A stretch of 64,000 bases of DNA from Acridotheres tristis (taxonomy: Eukaryota > Chordata > Aves > Passeriformes > Sturnidae): contig CM072887.1 of the NCBI GenBank assembly GCA_037013685.1, positions 36,197,154 through 36,261,153 on the forward strand. The letters run 5' to 3'. The notes below the pieces were generated by a model. The model searched no databases and had not been told where the DNA came from. It was given only the letters and a program-made list of their open reading frames with translations. The translations under genes were made by a program, and so were the position numbers. Each line of letters starts with the position of its first letter. The first letter of the stretch is position 1. This document shows positions 1-11,800 of this stretch, one piece after another.

Positions 1-2960
1 GCCCTTGGAAAAGAAAGGATTTGATGTTCAGTCAGGATTTAATACTTTTGCATAAAAGTAATATTAGTAAGTGTTTAAAATTACTATAAGTAGTGTAATT
101 ACTAATAATAGTCACACTTTCTTTTCCTTCTTGTGCCAAAAAAAAAGACTGGCAGATTGCTGTAATAACAAAAACAGCAGATAAACTTTCTACGTCTTTA
201 TGCATTTAAGACTGGCTGTTGTTACCCTTGAAAGATTCTTTGGCTGGAAAACAACCAACAAAAAGAATAAATCTTAAAGGTTCAAACCTACCCCTGCATT
301 GAAAAAGAGGATTAGCAGGGAAATCCGCAAAGCACTTTCGGGATTTAGGCACTGGAAATTAATATAACCTGTGTGTGGGCTATTACAGGCTTTTGAATAT
401 CTATAAAAATGTATGAGATAGGCCCAAGCAGAAATCCTAAATCCAGTGACCTCGGAATAGGGGGTATTAAAAACCTCAACAGGGATTCAGATCCTATTTT
501 TAAAATCCTCCTATGGTTATGATTATACAAACAAAAGGTAAAATCAGATCAAACTCTGGTCACTTCTGTGGAATTCAAACCCCACAGATGATATCTGCAG
601 TGATGCTGAATAAAATCTATGGTGGTAAAATGAAGCTTCAGTCTCAGTTATTTCTGACTGGGCCATTTGTAATGTTTTAAGTTTGGAAGTGGAATGTAGC
701 TTTTTTTTTTTTTTTTTTTTTTTTTTATGAAAGGAAAATGAGTTTGTCACTTGCATGCTATGCTGCTTGGTTTTTTAGAAGTAAGATTTTACCATTTCCT
801 TTTTCATAGCATTTCAAAGATTTGCTTTCCCTTGGATTAAGCACCACAGCTCTCATTCTCTCCCTTGCCTACTGAAAATGCCTTTTCTTTGGTCTCTGAT
901 AATATCTCCCTATAGTGCTTATAAATATTACAGTTAAAATTATCTTTCTTCCAACTTCAATAAAATACTCCCATTCCCTGCACAAAGCTTCAAGTTTGAG
1001 CTCCCTTCTTTTATTTTAAAGTTACTCCTGAACTCAGCTATTCCTTTTCTTTTTCACTCTTACCGCCTTCCACGTGTCTACATAGTAGAGCGCAGGCAAG
1101 TCTGAAGTGAGGCAGTCACACACGAGGTTTAATCTGCAGCACTGTAGGTGCACTGCTAGGGACTTCTGTGCAAGTAAAAACTCAAGCACACATTCAGATT
1201 TCTTACCAGCCTTCTGCAATCCACGTTGAAATCTGAACTATCATTTCTTCCCTCCTTCCCAGTAGTTATCACTATTGGCTTTGTACTGAAGACAGACCAT
1301 GTTTTGGCCGAGGTGTGTCTTCCAAAGCAAACATTCACATCCGGATTAAAGACATCAAGTGAGGAAAGATGCACTCATACCTCTAGTACAGTGTTTCACT
1401 GGGTCTTCAAAATCACCTTCAAAATTTGTATCTAATGTCTACTTTGGTTCTTCCTAGTTTCAGCTTTAAAGTAGTCATTCCACATTCCATACTTCCTTCC
1501 TGTGAAGGTGCTTAGGTACTGTAATTAAGATACCTCTGAAGTTTGTTTAACCTAAACAGAAAATCCTAATCTTCTCTCTGGTTAAACCATTCATCCTCCC
1601 TCCCTCCTCCAGCCCCAAATCATATTCATTGCACTTTTCTGAGGATTGTCTTGTTTTTGTCACTAGTTATATTTGACTAATAATAGTATCATTGCTGTGC
1701 TGCATCAGCAAAGTTTTATTATATACTTCTGAATCACTGTTGAGTATTGAATCCTGACAGTTTTGCTGACAGTCCCTGTCAAATGCTGCTACCTATACCC
1801 TGCTTTGCAAAGATTCTTCATATAAAACACTGCTTTCTGTGATCTGCCAGGTCTTAACCCCTCATGACCAAAGCACGATGAGGCATCCATACTGCATCAC
1901 CTGACAGCGATGAGACAATGCTGCTGCTCAGACCCCAAACACATCAGCTGGAACCCAGCCCACTAAAACCTTTCACTGATATAATATGGTGATGAATTCC
2001 GTACCAGAATATTCTCTAGTTGGAGGTCTTACAAAAAGACTCGAAGAAATTGATTTTATGCAATTACTTTATCTTATCAAACATGTAATTTCATCATAGA
2101 ATGAAATCAGTTTCTTCTGTTATGACCTGTCATCACTGAGAATATATTGACTTATAAAATCCCATTAAAAAATACCACTTCTACCTTTTCTCTTTTTATC
2201 ATCCCTCATTCAGTGGTGGCTGTCTAGACATTCCACTACTGGTGAGAATTATGAAAATTAAAAGCTACTGAATGCAGGCAGGATCAACATCTTCATCAGT
2301 ACTGGAGCAAAACTAGTATGCAAGTAATGCAAAGGTTCTTAAAAACCGTAACTATATGAACAAAGAAAACCAACACAGATCTCCTCAGTTTTCATTTAAA
2401 ATGCAGTGCTTACAACTTTTACCTTCCTTCTCAGGTAAACAAGTACTTCAAGAAATCAACCTTCAATGAATCTACTCGCTCTTTCTTCTAAAATCAAGCT
2501 TGAAAAACCAAACCAAAAGAGTGCTACATTGTAATTCATGCTAAGGCTGAAATAAACCACAGCTGACAAGCGTTAATTCTATTATTTACTGAGCTGCCAG
2601 AAAAATGCACTTTAAGTGCTCTTGTAATGTGAGAAGGTTATAGTATAAAGAGAATCCCAGAGAAGCCATGTATAATCTAAGACACATACGGAACTTTACA
2701 GACATTTTTACGTCTTCAAAACCAGTAAGGTTATATATTACACATCAAAGCAAAATAAGCATTCTAAGATACTTGCACAGCTTTGATCAGCACAGCATCA
2801 GAACCTCTTGAAACTGTAAGAAAACCTCTTTCATTGCATGCCAGTGAAGCAACAGAGGACTGCTGTAAGTGTTTCAGTGACTGTAGCCTAATTTGTAGAC
2901 AACCTGGGCCACAGATCTCTAAAATTTGAGGATGTTAATTCAGTTAAGATATGTGTACCT
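1..2960. other. AT-rich noncoding DNA, no gene recognised
   Basis: All reading frames are short (at most about 70 codons) and none resembles a known protein. Apart from the long T run near 700, I see ordinary mixed AT-rich sequence with no clear repeat family. There is no CpG-dense stretch that would suggest a promoter. It could be intergenic or intronic. Confidence 0.6.
701..726. repeat. T26 homopolymer run
   Basis: Twenty-six consecutive T residues, the longest homopolymer in the window. Read on the minus strand it is a poly(A) tract. The minus-strand sequence 5' of the tract shows no coding frame and no well-placed AATAAA, so a processed-pseudogene tail is not supported. The length is likely polymorphic. 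Confidence 0.95.
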
Positions 2961-2964
2961 AAAT

Positions 2965-3075
2965 GTCACTGAGGATCCACACTAAAGGCACTTGTCCAAG
3001 ATCACATAGCAGCAGTAAAGGAGAAGATTTCCAGTTTTTAGACACTGGACTCCCCCAGTTGCCATCTCTGATCAT
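2965..3075 (-). mobile_element. MIR-like SINE remnant (antisense)
   Basis: The plus strand reads ACTTGTCCAAGATCACATAG, then a purine-rich segment, then GGACTCCCCCAGTTGCC. This follows the order of the antisense MIR/CORE-SINE consensus as I remember it (a CTTGCCCAAGGTCACACAG block, then a TCCTGACTCCCAGT block). Only this part is recognisable and it is heavily diverged, as expected for an element fixed before bird orders split. The 3' end of an old L3-type LINE shares some of this sequence and is the main alternative. Confidence 0.5.
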
Positions 3076-6000
3076 ACTGGTTTCATAAGGTCAAAAATTT
3101 GCTAATAGAGGTAATCAGTGAAGTATTTCTATGCTTTTTCCCCCATCTCTCCTGTAAATGAAAATATAATGGAGGAGTGCAACTAAGTAGCCACCGATCA
3201 CACAGAATATCCTGAGTTCCAACCATTGAATAATTATATAGAATAGAGAAAATGTATAGTTGTTTGCTCTTTATCAGAATAACAGGATTTTTTTACCAGA
3301 CTTTTTAACCTGAAGAGTGTTTTATTAAGTAGTACTACAAACAAAACTTTGGATAGGTAAAAAATTATCTTCACTGGACAACATCAATATCTGGTCAAAA
3401 AGCTTCCTTGAAAATGTAAAATATTATAAGGCACCAAGTTCCAATCCTAAATGAACTCATGTAGTTGAACTATAGGCTGCTGAATGGAGCAAACATTTAT
3501 ATTGAAAATATAAGCATGCCTTATGGGAAATCAAAGCAATCAGGAAGTGACAAATAGAATGACCAAGTCCTCTCTCTATAGTGTTTCCATTTAGAAAAAT
3601 GTGGTTTCCAAATGCACTTTCAAAAGTATGTTATAGTGACCGAGAAGTACATGCAAAATTTTTAATTCTTCTTCTAGAAAAGCCCCCAAACCCCAGATTT
3701 CACAGAAAAAGATTTTACCATGCTGCATGACTTTCAAGTAAGACAGGACTTGGATCTTGGTGAGAATTCAGACCTCCATAAACACAAACTGAGTAATTTT
3801 TTTACTCTGAAACTATGAACTTTGTTATTTATTTCCACCCAACGTCAATTAAAACCACCCCTCACCTCTGCGAAGGTCACAGTCCTTGTAATGCTGCTGC
3901 TCTAAACCAGACATCTCTGATATTGAATTGACTTTGCCTCTGGCACTTTGTTATATCCAGAACGAAGTGTGAAACCATCATCCACACACTCTGTCTTTTG
4001 ATATTTCTTGTCCTTACAGCAGGAAACTTTAAAAGCAGAATATTTACCATCTGGAGTAGCTATGTTTACTCAGAATTTGTGGCTTTGCCAATTGCCAGTT
4101 ACAGAAAAACCTGCAAATACTACAATGAAGATAAATGCCACAGTAGAAAAAGCACTCATTTCTACTGACACCAGTTTTATCAGATATAAAGCAATTGCAA
4201 AGCATAGTAGTACTTGCAAAGTAATTTTGGTCTTTTGCCTTATAATAAAGTACACACATTTACTATGCATATTTCAGCTAAAATCAAACTTTTGTGAGAA
4301 ACATGACAATCTGTCAAAACATGGTTTCAAAAATACAGCTGCATTCTCTGCGCAGCTTTTGCAATTGAAGGGCAATTTGCCATCAATACTATAAGAGGCA
4401 ATTTTCTATAAACAAAAAGCTTTAAGTGCAGGACTGCATCAAGATTTCAATGTTTTCCTTTTGAACCTGAAAGTAAAAGTCTCCTCCCTGACTTCTGCAA
4501 AACAACCCATGGGCTCATTTCCTAAGATCTAGACGATGGCATTAACATCTGAAGCCTCTTCAATGAGTGCTGGCGAGTTTGTGCCTACAGCCAAACATAC
4601 TGTCCTGAAGCTTGCCTTACATCAGGCATCATTTAACTAAAAGGTAGGCTGGTTAAACTGACAGCATAAGCTCAAAAAACCTGTCCCAGACCTCCTCAAA
4701 CCTAATTTGCTGATTTATATGGATTGCCAATCTTATTTCTGCTTGCCAGCCCCCTTGTTTGTTGCCTTGTAGTCTAAGTGCTACAAGGGATAGAAAAGAA
4801 AAAAGCAGGGTCAGACCCAGGTACTTCTCTCAGAAAGAGAAGAGGGAATGCTCTTTCCAGATTTCTCTAACCATACCTACACACAAGGGTATTGCACAAT
4901 CTTGTTCTTAATATGTTGGCTAGGATGTGAGACTTATTAGCCCATCCCAGAAAAAAAAGAAGGAAAAGCCCATGGAGCAGAGTTAGTAACAAGATTATGT
5001 GGTACACTGAAAGTGTGAAAAACTGTTGTTGGTCGTGCTATTATGTGCACATAAGAGAGTCATGTCTTGTTATCACTGAATGATCTACCTGGTAGCTGAC
5101 TATCCAAGAAAATGAGCTCAAACGCTCCATGATTTTCAAAGCAGACCATGGCTTTGGTTGTCGAAACAGGCATAGATGACCCTGGCAGAGCTGCACAGCT
5201 GTAACTGGAAGCAGAACAATATTGTGCCCTGAAGCACTAGGAAGGGATGCCCAGTTAGATGCCAACCAAACTACTGCTGGAAAAGGAAGCCAAACAAGCT
5301 TAAACAAAGTAAGCAGCTGCCTATAGCAGCCTGCTGCTAAATCCTGCAAGGCATTTGTGTCCCTGTTACTTACCTGTGCCAGAGCTGTGGACAGCAAGCA
5401 GAGAGAGCAAGGCCTCTAGCTTGTCATGCTACAGGGACTCTGACAAGACCTTAGATGTTAAACATTACTACTTTGAGGAGCTCCTCCTAGCCCCAGAAAC
5501 AGCTGCTGCCAAAGAGTCTGACCCCTCCTTCAGGACCAGCTGTCACAGCTACTCATCCTCCTCTGCTCTTAATTCCTTTGTACCCCTTCTCCTCTCTGTC
5601 TTCTCATTTCTGTGTGGCAGTAGCCTAGACTCGTTCCTTCTTCAGGTGGAAAAAATGAGTTTTACTTGCAGGTTGCACTGCTGAGAAGCTTTGTGGTATC
5701 CCTGCTGGAAGTCTTACGGCCACACCAGTAATCTGTAGCTAATGCAGCTGTAGAGTATTTGGGACCTGGACTACTCTCTCTACATGGTGATGTATTATGC
5801 TGGGTAGAGGTTCCAGCACTGCTTGGGGACGCAGAACTGCAGAGATCCCTTACTTCCTTGTGCAGTACAGACATGACAAAGGAATTTAATTAAGTATTAG
5901 GTTCTTGCTGGCCCCACTGGAGAGAAAAAACAATTGTGTATTGACTTAAATCTGTTCCCATTAAAGTAACTTTAGTAAGTAGTACAGACACCTAATCACA

Positions 6001-8151
6001 TATATCTAGTGTATAATGTTTAGCAATTTCATGCCTGGATGACTAATAAAATGCAAAGTGGATGGAGGTTAATGTAAGATTTCTACAAATTATTTCCATA
6101 ATAAATTACAAAGTATTTATATGAGGAAACATTGAAAAAAATCCCAATATCATTGCCATCTTATAATTTAATGGAATGTCTCAGAAACTAGATGCAAGGG
6201 ATAAGGAGATTAGTAATTTATGAATAAAAGGAAAGATTTTAAAGCAGTTGGAGATGTAAAATATGTTAAACTGGGATTTTTAAAAGACTTTTTGTAATCT
6301 AGTGCGTATAATTCCCTAGTTTATATCATAAAAGAAAGCAGCATTTCACTTAAAACTGACAAAAGGAAAATAAAAGTAAAATACTCACAAAACTCTAACT
6401 ATGTAATATATATAGACACATAATAAAACAGAAACTATGTGTCTCTCCCACTTACGGTGGTAGAAATCCTCTGTCACTCGGTGGAACAATACAGTATTTA
6501 CCCCAGATCAGATAAAGTTAGAGCATGAGTCACACTGTAAAGAAAAAAAGCTAGAGTGTATGTTGTCATCACTCAAATGGATACAAAGAAGTAGTGAAAT
6601 TTTACATGGAAGAAAGCATTATTTTTAGGAACTAGGATGCAAAGAGGGAAAATGATCGTTTTCTTGAGATGCCTTTAGAAAGGGTGAGACAATGCATTTT
6701 ATAACAAATATAACTGAGTGGTTATTTTTTCCTGCAGAACATGCAACACTACAACTGTGATCTAAAAGCTTGATTGTTTTTTCAACAAATTGGTTGAAAG
6801 CTACATTAAAATATCACTACTTCTAGGTTTGAAAAAGATGTTTTGTTGCTGAATGCATATATCAGTTCATAAGCAATGTAATGAGGAATGAATTTTACTG
6901 CCTGTGGCTTTAGCTCCTGCTTTAGCAGCTTTAGAGTTCTATTAATATGCCCTTAAAAAGTACAACAAACCTATTTCCATATGATAATACTGCTGCTCTG
7001 CATGCATGCCCTGGGCATTTGAGCATCTAGCTGCACATTTATATGTGCAAACAGACCTGGAAATCTGACGGGTTCATTTATGTGGTTCTTGAAATGAACT
7101 ACTGAACACTCAGGCAGGGAAGCTGGTGAGAGCTAAGCAATTACCCAGTGCTTAATTCACATAGAATTGCAATAGAAATCAGGACACTCCTTTCCTTGAA
7201 TGTTTTTTAAAATATCCCTAATGGAATGAAGGCACCCCAGATACAAACTTTTGTTCTGTGCTATTCGGCCTGTTCTTGTAACAATGTGCAAGATGTACAT
7301 ATTTTGTCCATATCCCGCTTGCTGGAATTCATCTACATTTAAAAAAGCCCACCCAGCAAGACTGAGAACTTCCTGAGGATGGCAGCAGTGACACAGGAAT
7401 CGACACAAACCGGCTTGGCTAAGCTTTTGCAGTCGAAAAAGATCCTTAAAAAATCATAGTCAACAGCTACGATCCAGTCCAGGGTTACTAACAGCTGATA
7501 CACGCAAAACCAGTCCTGACAAGAGAGTCTCATAAAGAAGAAATGGTATTCAGATGCACTGAAACACATAAAAAGGAGCAAGGGGCGTTACAAGGACATT
7601 CTCTTGAATCTGGTAACTGCTGAAGCCCTGCAAAAAGAAGACCCTTCTGAATATGACCATCGAGCAAATAAAATTGCATAAATAATGTATCTGGGATAAC
7701 TGTGGTGCAGTTTTAAGTGTTTTATTGGGTTCATGCTATCTTCTATTTGTAGCACTTGCTTTTTAGAACTGTAAGCACATATCTAGTTTATGTACTAGGG
7801 AGAGCATAAAATAATGAACAGATCTGTGTGTCTCTGTGCTCTCAGGAAATGCCTAGCTTCTGCACAAGGGTCCAGTGAGTGTGCCTTCCCTCTTTGTGAC
7901 CAGATTAAGGGCATTAGGATTTCTCTGAGAGAAATTTTGTTTGTTCGTTTCGGTTTCTTTTTTGGGGGGGACCTCAAGTCTTTATTTTACTTCTAATTTA
8001 TGTTTGTCTTATGAAGAAGTTAATCTTTCAAAATTAGAGCATAATCTACAATCATCAAATCCAATCCATATGCTCTCCAAAGACCAGCACCACTCAGTTC
8101 AACAGCTGCTTCTTTCAAATTCTGGGTATGAACAGTACTTTACTGGAAATA
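3076..8151. other. AT-rich noncoding DNA; small less AT-rich patch at 5.1-5.9 kb
   Basis: No gene recognised. The largest frames are 128 codons at 4008-4394 (plus), 118 codons at 5041-5397 (minus) and 109 codons at 5355-5684 (plus). The last two overlap on opposite strands inside a patch (about 5100-5870) with fewer stop codons because its GC content is higher. None has recognisable domains. The patch could be an unrecognised old transposon or a conserved noncoding segment; I cannot tell which. Confidence 0.5.
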
Positions 8152-8304
8152 CTAAAAAAACCCCACAAAACCAAACCAACAACCCCCAAAACTACAAACA
8201 AACAAACAACCCCATCAAACACCCAAAAAAACAAACAAAGAAACCAACCCAAAAAAAAAACAAACAAAGAAACCAAACCCAAAAAACCTAAACAATAAAA
8301 CCCC
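8152..8304. repeat. A/C-only low-complexity tract with a 29-bp internal duplication
   Basis: About 150 bases are almost entirely A and C, with two isolated G residues and a few T, and no CA-dinucleotide periodicity. It contains CAAA and CCCAAA blocks. The block AACAAACAAAGAAACCAA begins at 8230 and again at 8259, giving a 29-bp direct duplication. The minus-strand frame over this tract is rich in Gly, Val, Leu, Phe and Trp only because the complementary strand is G/T-only, so it is not a protein gene. Confidence 0.9.
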
Positions 8305-9340
8305 TGCATGAGAGGATTCTAATTGAAGGTGTCTCTAAGTCTGAATATTGACACTGAAAAACACTAAGAAACTTTGGACACATTGCAAAGACAGATGAAG
8401 ACTTAGTGTTAAGCCTCAGTGTAAAATTAGATGTACACAGACCTTGGAATTCCACCAAGTCCAAGCTCTGAAGGATGGATTTAGACCAAGGATCTACAAT
8501 TCCAATTAATCTGAAAGGGGAATAAACGAAAATAAATATTGTGTAGAAGTGAGAAAGAAATTGCAAGAATTTTTTTAAAGCCGTCATATTTGGTTCTTCT
8601 GAATGGAGAATCATCTTTGTAAAATGTTCTATAAACACTGCTGGAGAAAGCATTGCAATAACGATGAAAATATCATGCTTCATCTTTCAAGGAAAAAAAG
8701 CAGATGCTCCCTATAAAAAAAGGCCTAATCAAAAAACAATGATAGCTGGACTGGTTTATCCCAGGAATACCCTGTCACAATGCAGAGCTCCCATTAAGGA
8801 TACCTCAATTTCTCTACTTTTTTTTTGGTGCAAAGCCTAGCTGTGTGGTTTCAAGTGCTTTTCTTTTGAAACAGGGATGTTTTTTCAAACTTATAGAATC
8901 TGTGCTAATTGTATTCACAGTGTATATACCTAGTCAATAATGTGACTTCTTGTCTGACCTTTCAAACTAATCCTTTTCTGGTTTGTTGATCCTCGACATT
9001 ACTGTAAAGTAATTATACAAACTACCAAAAAATTATCCCTGAAATGTGAGCTCAAAACATTGCCTGGTTTACAGGAAATACAGTTTGGCACTTGTCTCAG
9101 CACCATTTTGAAGAACCACACAATAAACCTTTTATTGCCAAAGAAACTCCATTCAGATTCTGAGTACATATACATGTGTATAAAAACTGCAAATATTGTC
9201 CTGTATCAGCATATACTGACAGGTAGCTAGATCTCTGTCTACAAAAAATATGCTCCATAAATATTTCATGTTTATCAAGATAACTTTACCACTCAGCAAT
9301 TTGTTTACTTTTCTTTGGATTTCTGACATCTACAAATCAC
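8305..9340. other. AT-rich noncoding DNA
   Basis: A 131-codon minus-strand frame (8288-8683) is the only sizeable one. It contains no domain or motif I recognise and lacks supporting context. I see no repeat family in this stretch. Confidence 0.5.
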
Positions 9341-9350
9341 CCAAGGAGCA

Positions 9351-10045
9351 CTACATTTCTCTAATTGCCTGGGAGGCAGCACAGCCAGGCACAAGCAATC
9401 TAGAAGGTTTCTGGAGTGCATTGATGACAATCCCTTGACCCAAGGGATGAAGGAGCCAACAAGGGGACATGGTCTGCTGCGCTTCCATCAAGGAAGAACT
9501 AGCTGCATATGTGAAGACTGGATGCAGCCCAGGCTGCAGCAATTGATGGAGTTTGGAATCTTAAGAGGAGGCAACAAGGCAAAAAGCAGGACTATAAATC
9601 TGGATTTCAGGAGAACCTACTTTGGCCTATTTAGGGCCAAAGAGTGCCATGGTAGCTGGCCCTGGAGAAAACAAGGGTTGTGGACAGCAGCTGATATTCA
9701 AGGATCACCTCCTCCAGCTCAATGGTGGTCCATCCTGACCATCAGGAAGTCTACTAAAAATAGTAGGAGACCTGCTTGATAAATAAGAAGCTCCTGACAA
9801 AACTCAGACATAAAAGTGAAACGTGCAAGGATCCAGAAGGACTATAAAGACACTATTCAAATGTAGGCTTAGGAAAGCCAAAACCCACCTGGACTCGAAT
9901 CTGGTAAGGGATACAAAAGGCATCAAGAAATTCTGCAAGTACATCAGCAACAAAAGGAAGTCCAAAAAGGAAAGTGTGGGTCTGCTGATGAATTGGGTGT
10001 GGAATTTGGTGTGAAAATACATGGAAAAAGCCAGTGCAGTCCTAC
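9351..10045 (+). mobile_element. CR1 LINE fragment: ORF2 region between endonuclease and reverse transcriptase
   Basis: This is the best-preserved transposon piece in the window. The nucleotide order matches avian CR1 ORF2 as I know it: a GTGCATTGATGACAA block near 9417, then AGGAGCCAACAAGG, CTTAAGAGGAGGCAACAAGG, a TTCAGGAGAACCTACTTTGG block, TTCAAGGATCACCTCCTCC, and finally AAGTACATCAGCAACAAAAG followed by ACATGGAAAAAGCC just upstream of where reverse transcriptase would begin. Two open stretches survive (9435-9779 and 9823-10014) in different frames. The first contains MEFGILRGGNKAKS, LDFRRTYFGLFR and a near-RKSGKNARRPA ending, which CR1 proteins share. The endonuclease SDH motif expected just before MEF is lost and the frames are broken, so it is inactive. 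The fragment is truncated at both ends: no reverse-transcriptase palm and no 3' hexamer/octamer tail follow. Family identity is secure; the subfamily is not assigned. Confidence 0.85.
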
Positions 10046-11546
10046 GACCCACAAGTAGCATAATTTCACTGCTACTAAACTATGATATGCAATTACACTC
10101 TGGATGGCACAACAAATAATGTTAAACCAAAGTGCAGATGTTCACCCTTTCCTCAGCACAGTCAGAAAAGCAGATGCAATCCTTAAATCCCAGGGAAATG
10201 TGTATCTGCATGTACATGAGTACAGAAGGACTCCAACCTCGAGCTTCTGAAAAACATGGGAGTACATCAGACCTCGGTATAAAAACAGCTTATGATTGAT
10301 TAAAAAATATGCATGAAACAGTCTTGATTCAAAAGGTCCACTGGGAGAAGGCAAATCTAACACAGTACATTTGAATACCAGTGCTGGCTGAAACAAAATT
10401 TGCCTGAAATCTAGGAAAGCATGAACCAGGCCCTCCAAGTACATATAGGACATTCCTCTGCCTACCTACAGGTCTCGTTCTCACAACTCTGAACTGGTAT
10501 TCTTTAGTTTCTGGAATTAATGACTGTAATGGAAATTATCTACGTTTTTAGAATAAGCATGTATGGCTGAAGAATTCCTCATTCATGTACTGCTTCTAAG
10601 AAACCAATGTGATAGGGCTTACTGTTTGTTTTTAATAAGAAAGGGAGTTCAAGAATTCATTTTATGTGATAATTAGACTGTGGTCTGATGACCTGATTAT
10701 ATGTGAAATTTCTTGCTATCATGGCCAGTTCTTGGGCTTATGCAAATGAGCATGACTCCATTTTCTCCAGCCGAGCTACATTAATTTACAGCTGCTCAGG
10801 ATCAGAGCCTACCTGCCTGTTTCTGACACCTAGGATATGAATTCATATGGCTGTATGGCACCAAGGTTCAGTAGTCAAGCACAGCACATACCTAAATATT
10901 TCTCATTTGATATTCTGCTGCAGAAATGCACCTCCTCCTGGGCTCCCCCCCTCTCACTACTCTTCTTATTCATACCCTCTAAATTTACTTTTCCCTTCTA
11001 TTTCTCTAGCTACATTTACATCTTGACTCTCTTGATTGCATTCCTGAAACAAAATCCAAGCTATTCACTAACTGTTAAATTTTTTTCCCCGTGCCTTAAA
11101 AAACCTTTTGTCTTGAAGCTATCAAAATTGCTCTCTCTCATTTTTTTTCCCCTCTCTTGCTCCTCTGCTCCCTCTCTCCCAGCACATTAATTTTCCTTTT
11201 GTTAATACCCGGAAGCATTACTCTTCTTTCTCACATTGCTCCTGAAGATAGAAAGAACCTCATAATTGCTATTAGAACTTCATAAAAGCAATAATACAAC
11301 TATAACAATGCTAACAATACCACTATACCACCAACAAAGAGCAATACTACTGCCAAACACAAGGTGTTTGACAGCTCTTCCTCTGCTCCCCTTCCCTGCT
11401 CTCAAATGACTTGGAAGTAGCCACACCTGGAAGCCTTCCAGCCACGAAGGCATATGACTTTGGTGGATTCATGAGATAGGAACAAAAAGGTATGTTTGGA
11501 GACACTCATCCTTTCTACCTCCCAAGGTACACCCTTCAGGCATTCT

Positions 11547-11570
11547 ATGCAAATGAGCCAATGGTAATTA
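11547..11570. promoter_or_regulatory. Octamer, CCAAT and TAATTA motif cluster
   Basis: Within 24 bases the plus strand carries ATGCAAAT (11547-11554), CCAAT (11558-11562) and TAATTA (11565-11570). These are textbook cores for POU-domain factors, NF-Y and homeodomain proteins. Short motifs like these arise often by chance in AT-rich DNA and no nearby transcription start is visible, so this is a candidate only. Confidence 0.2.
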
Positions 11571-11779
11571 GGGTAGCATGAGCCAAGTTCTGTATTCAGG
11601 ACCCGCATAGAAAGCAGATAATTAATCAAGGGGGAAATAAAAGGAAGAAACTTTGCTTTTTAAAAAAATATATTATTCAGATATAACTGATCCAGAGGAA
11701 ATTATTAATGTGTGTCTAATCCCCACTACTTAAGCATACATGTGGCTCGATTCTGTTGCTAATCACAGTATTTTGGTTG

Positions 11780-11800
11780 TTTTTTTTTTGGGGGGGGGGG
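11780..11800. repeat. T10-G11 homopolymer junction
   Basis: Ten T residues are followed immediately by eleven G residues. The G run is the longest in the window and is expected to be unstable in replication and hard to sequence accurately, so its exact length may be unreliable. Confidence 0.9.

Noticed and set aside
701..760. T26 run as the poly(A) tail of a minus-strand processed pseudogene or SINE
   Set aside because: The sequence that would precede the tail has no coding similarity, no suitable polyadenylation signal and no visible target-site duplication.
8115..8309. Minus-strand frame rich in Phe, Leu, Val, Gly and Trp resembling a membrane protein
   Set aside because: The apparent hydrophobicity results entirely from the G/T-only composition of that strand.
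8288..8683. 131-codon minus-strand frame
   Set aside because: It is not similar to any protein I know, and it ends inside the edge of the A/C low-complexity tract.
10740..10747. ATGCAAAT octamer (also at 53774-53781)
   Set aside because: About two or more octamers are expected by chance in 64 kb of AT-rich DNA, and neither has a supporting partner site.
10920..11185. Pyrimidine-rich segment as a second L2 relic
   Set aside because: The composition is similar to L2 but I could not place protein landmarks in order. It is left as unassigned noncoding DNA.
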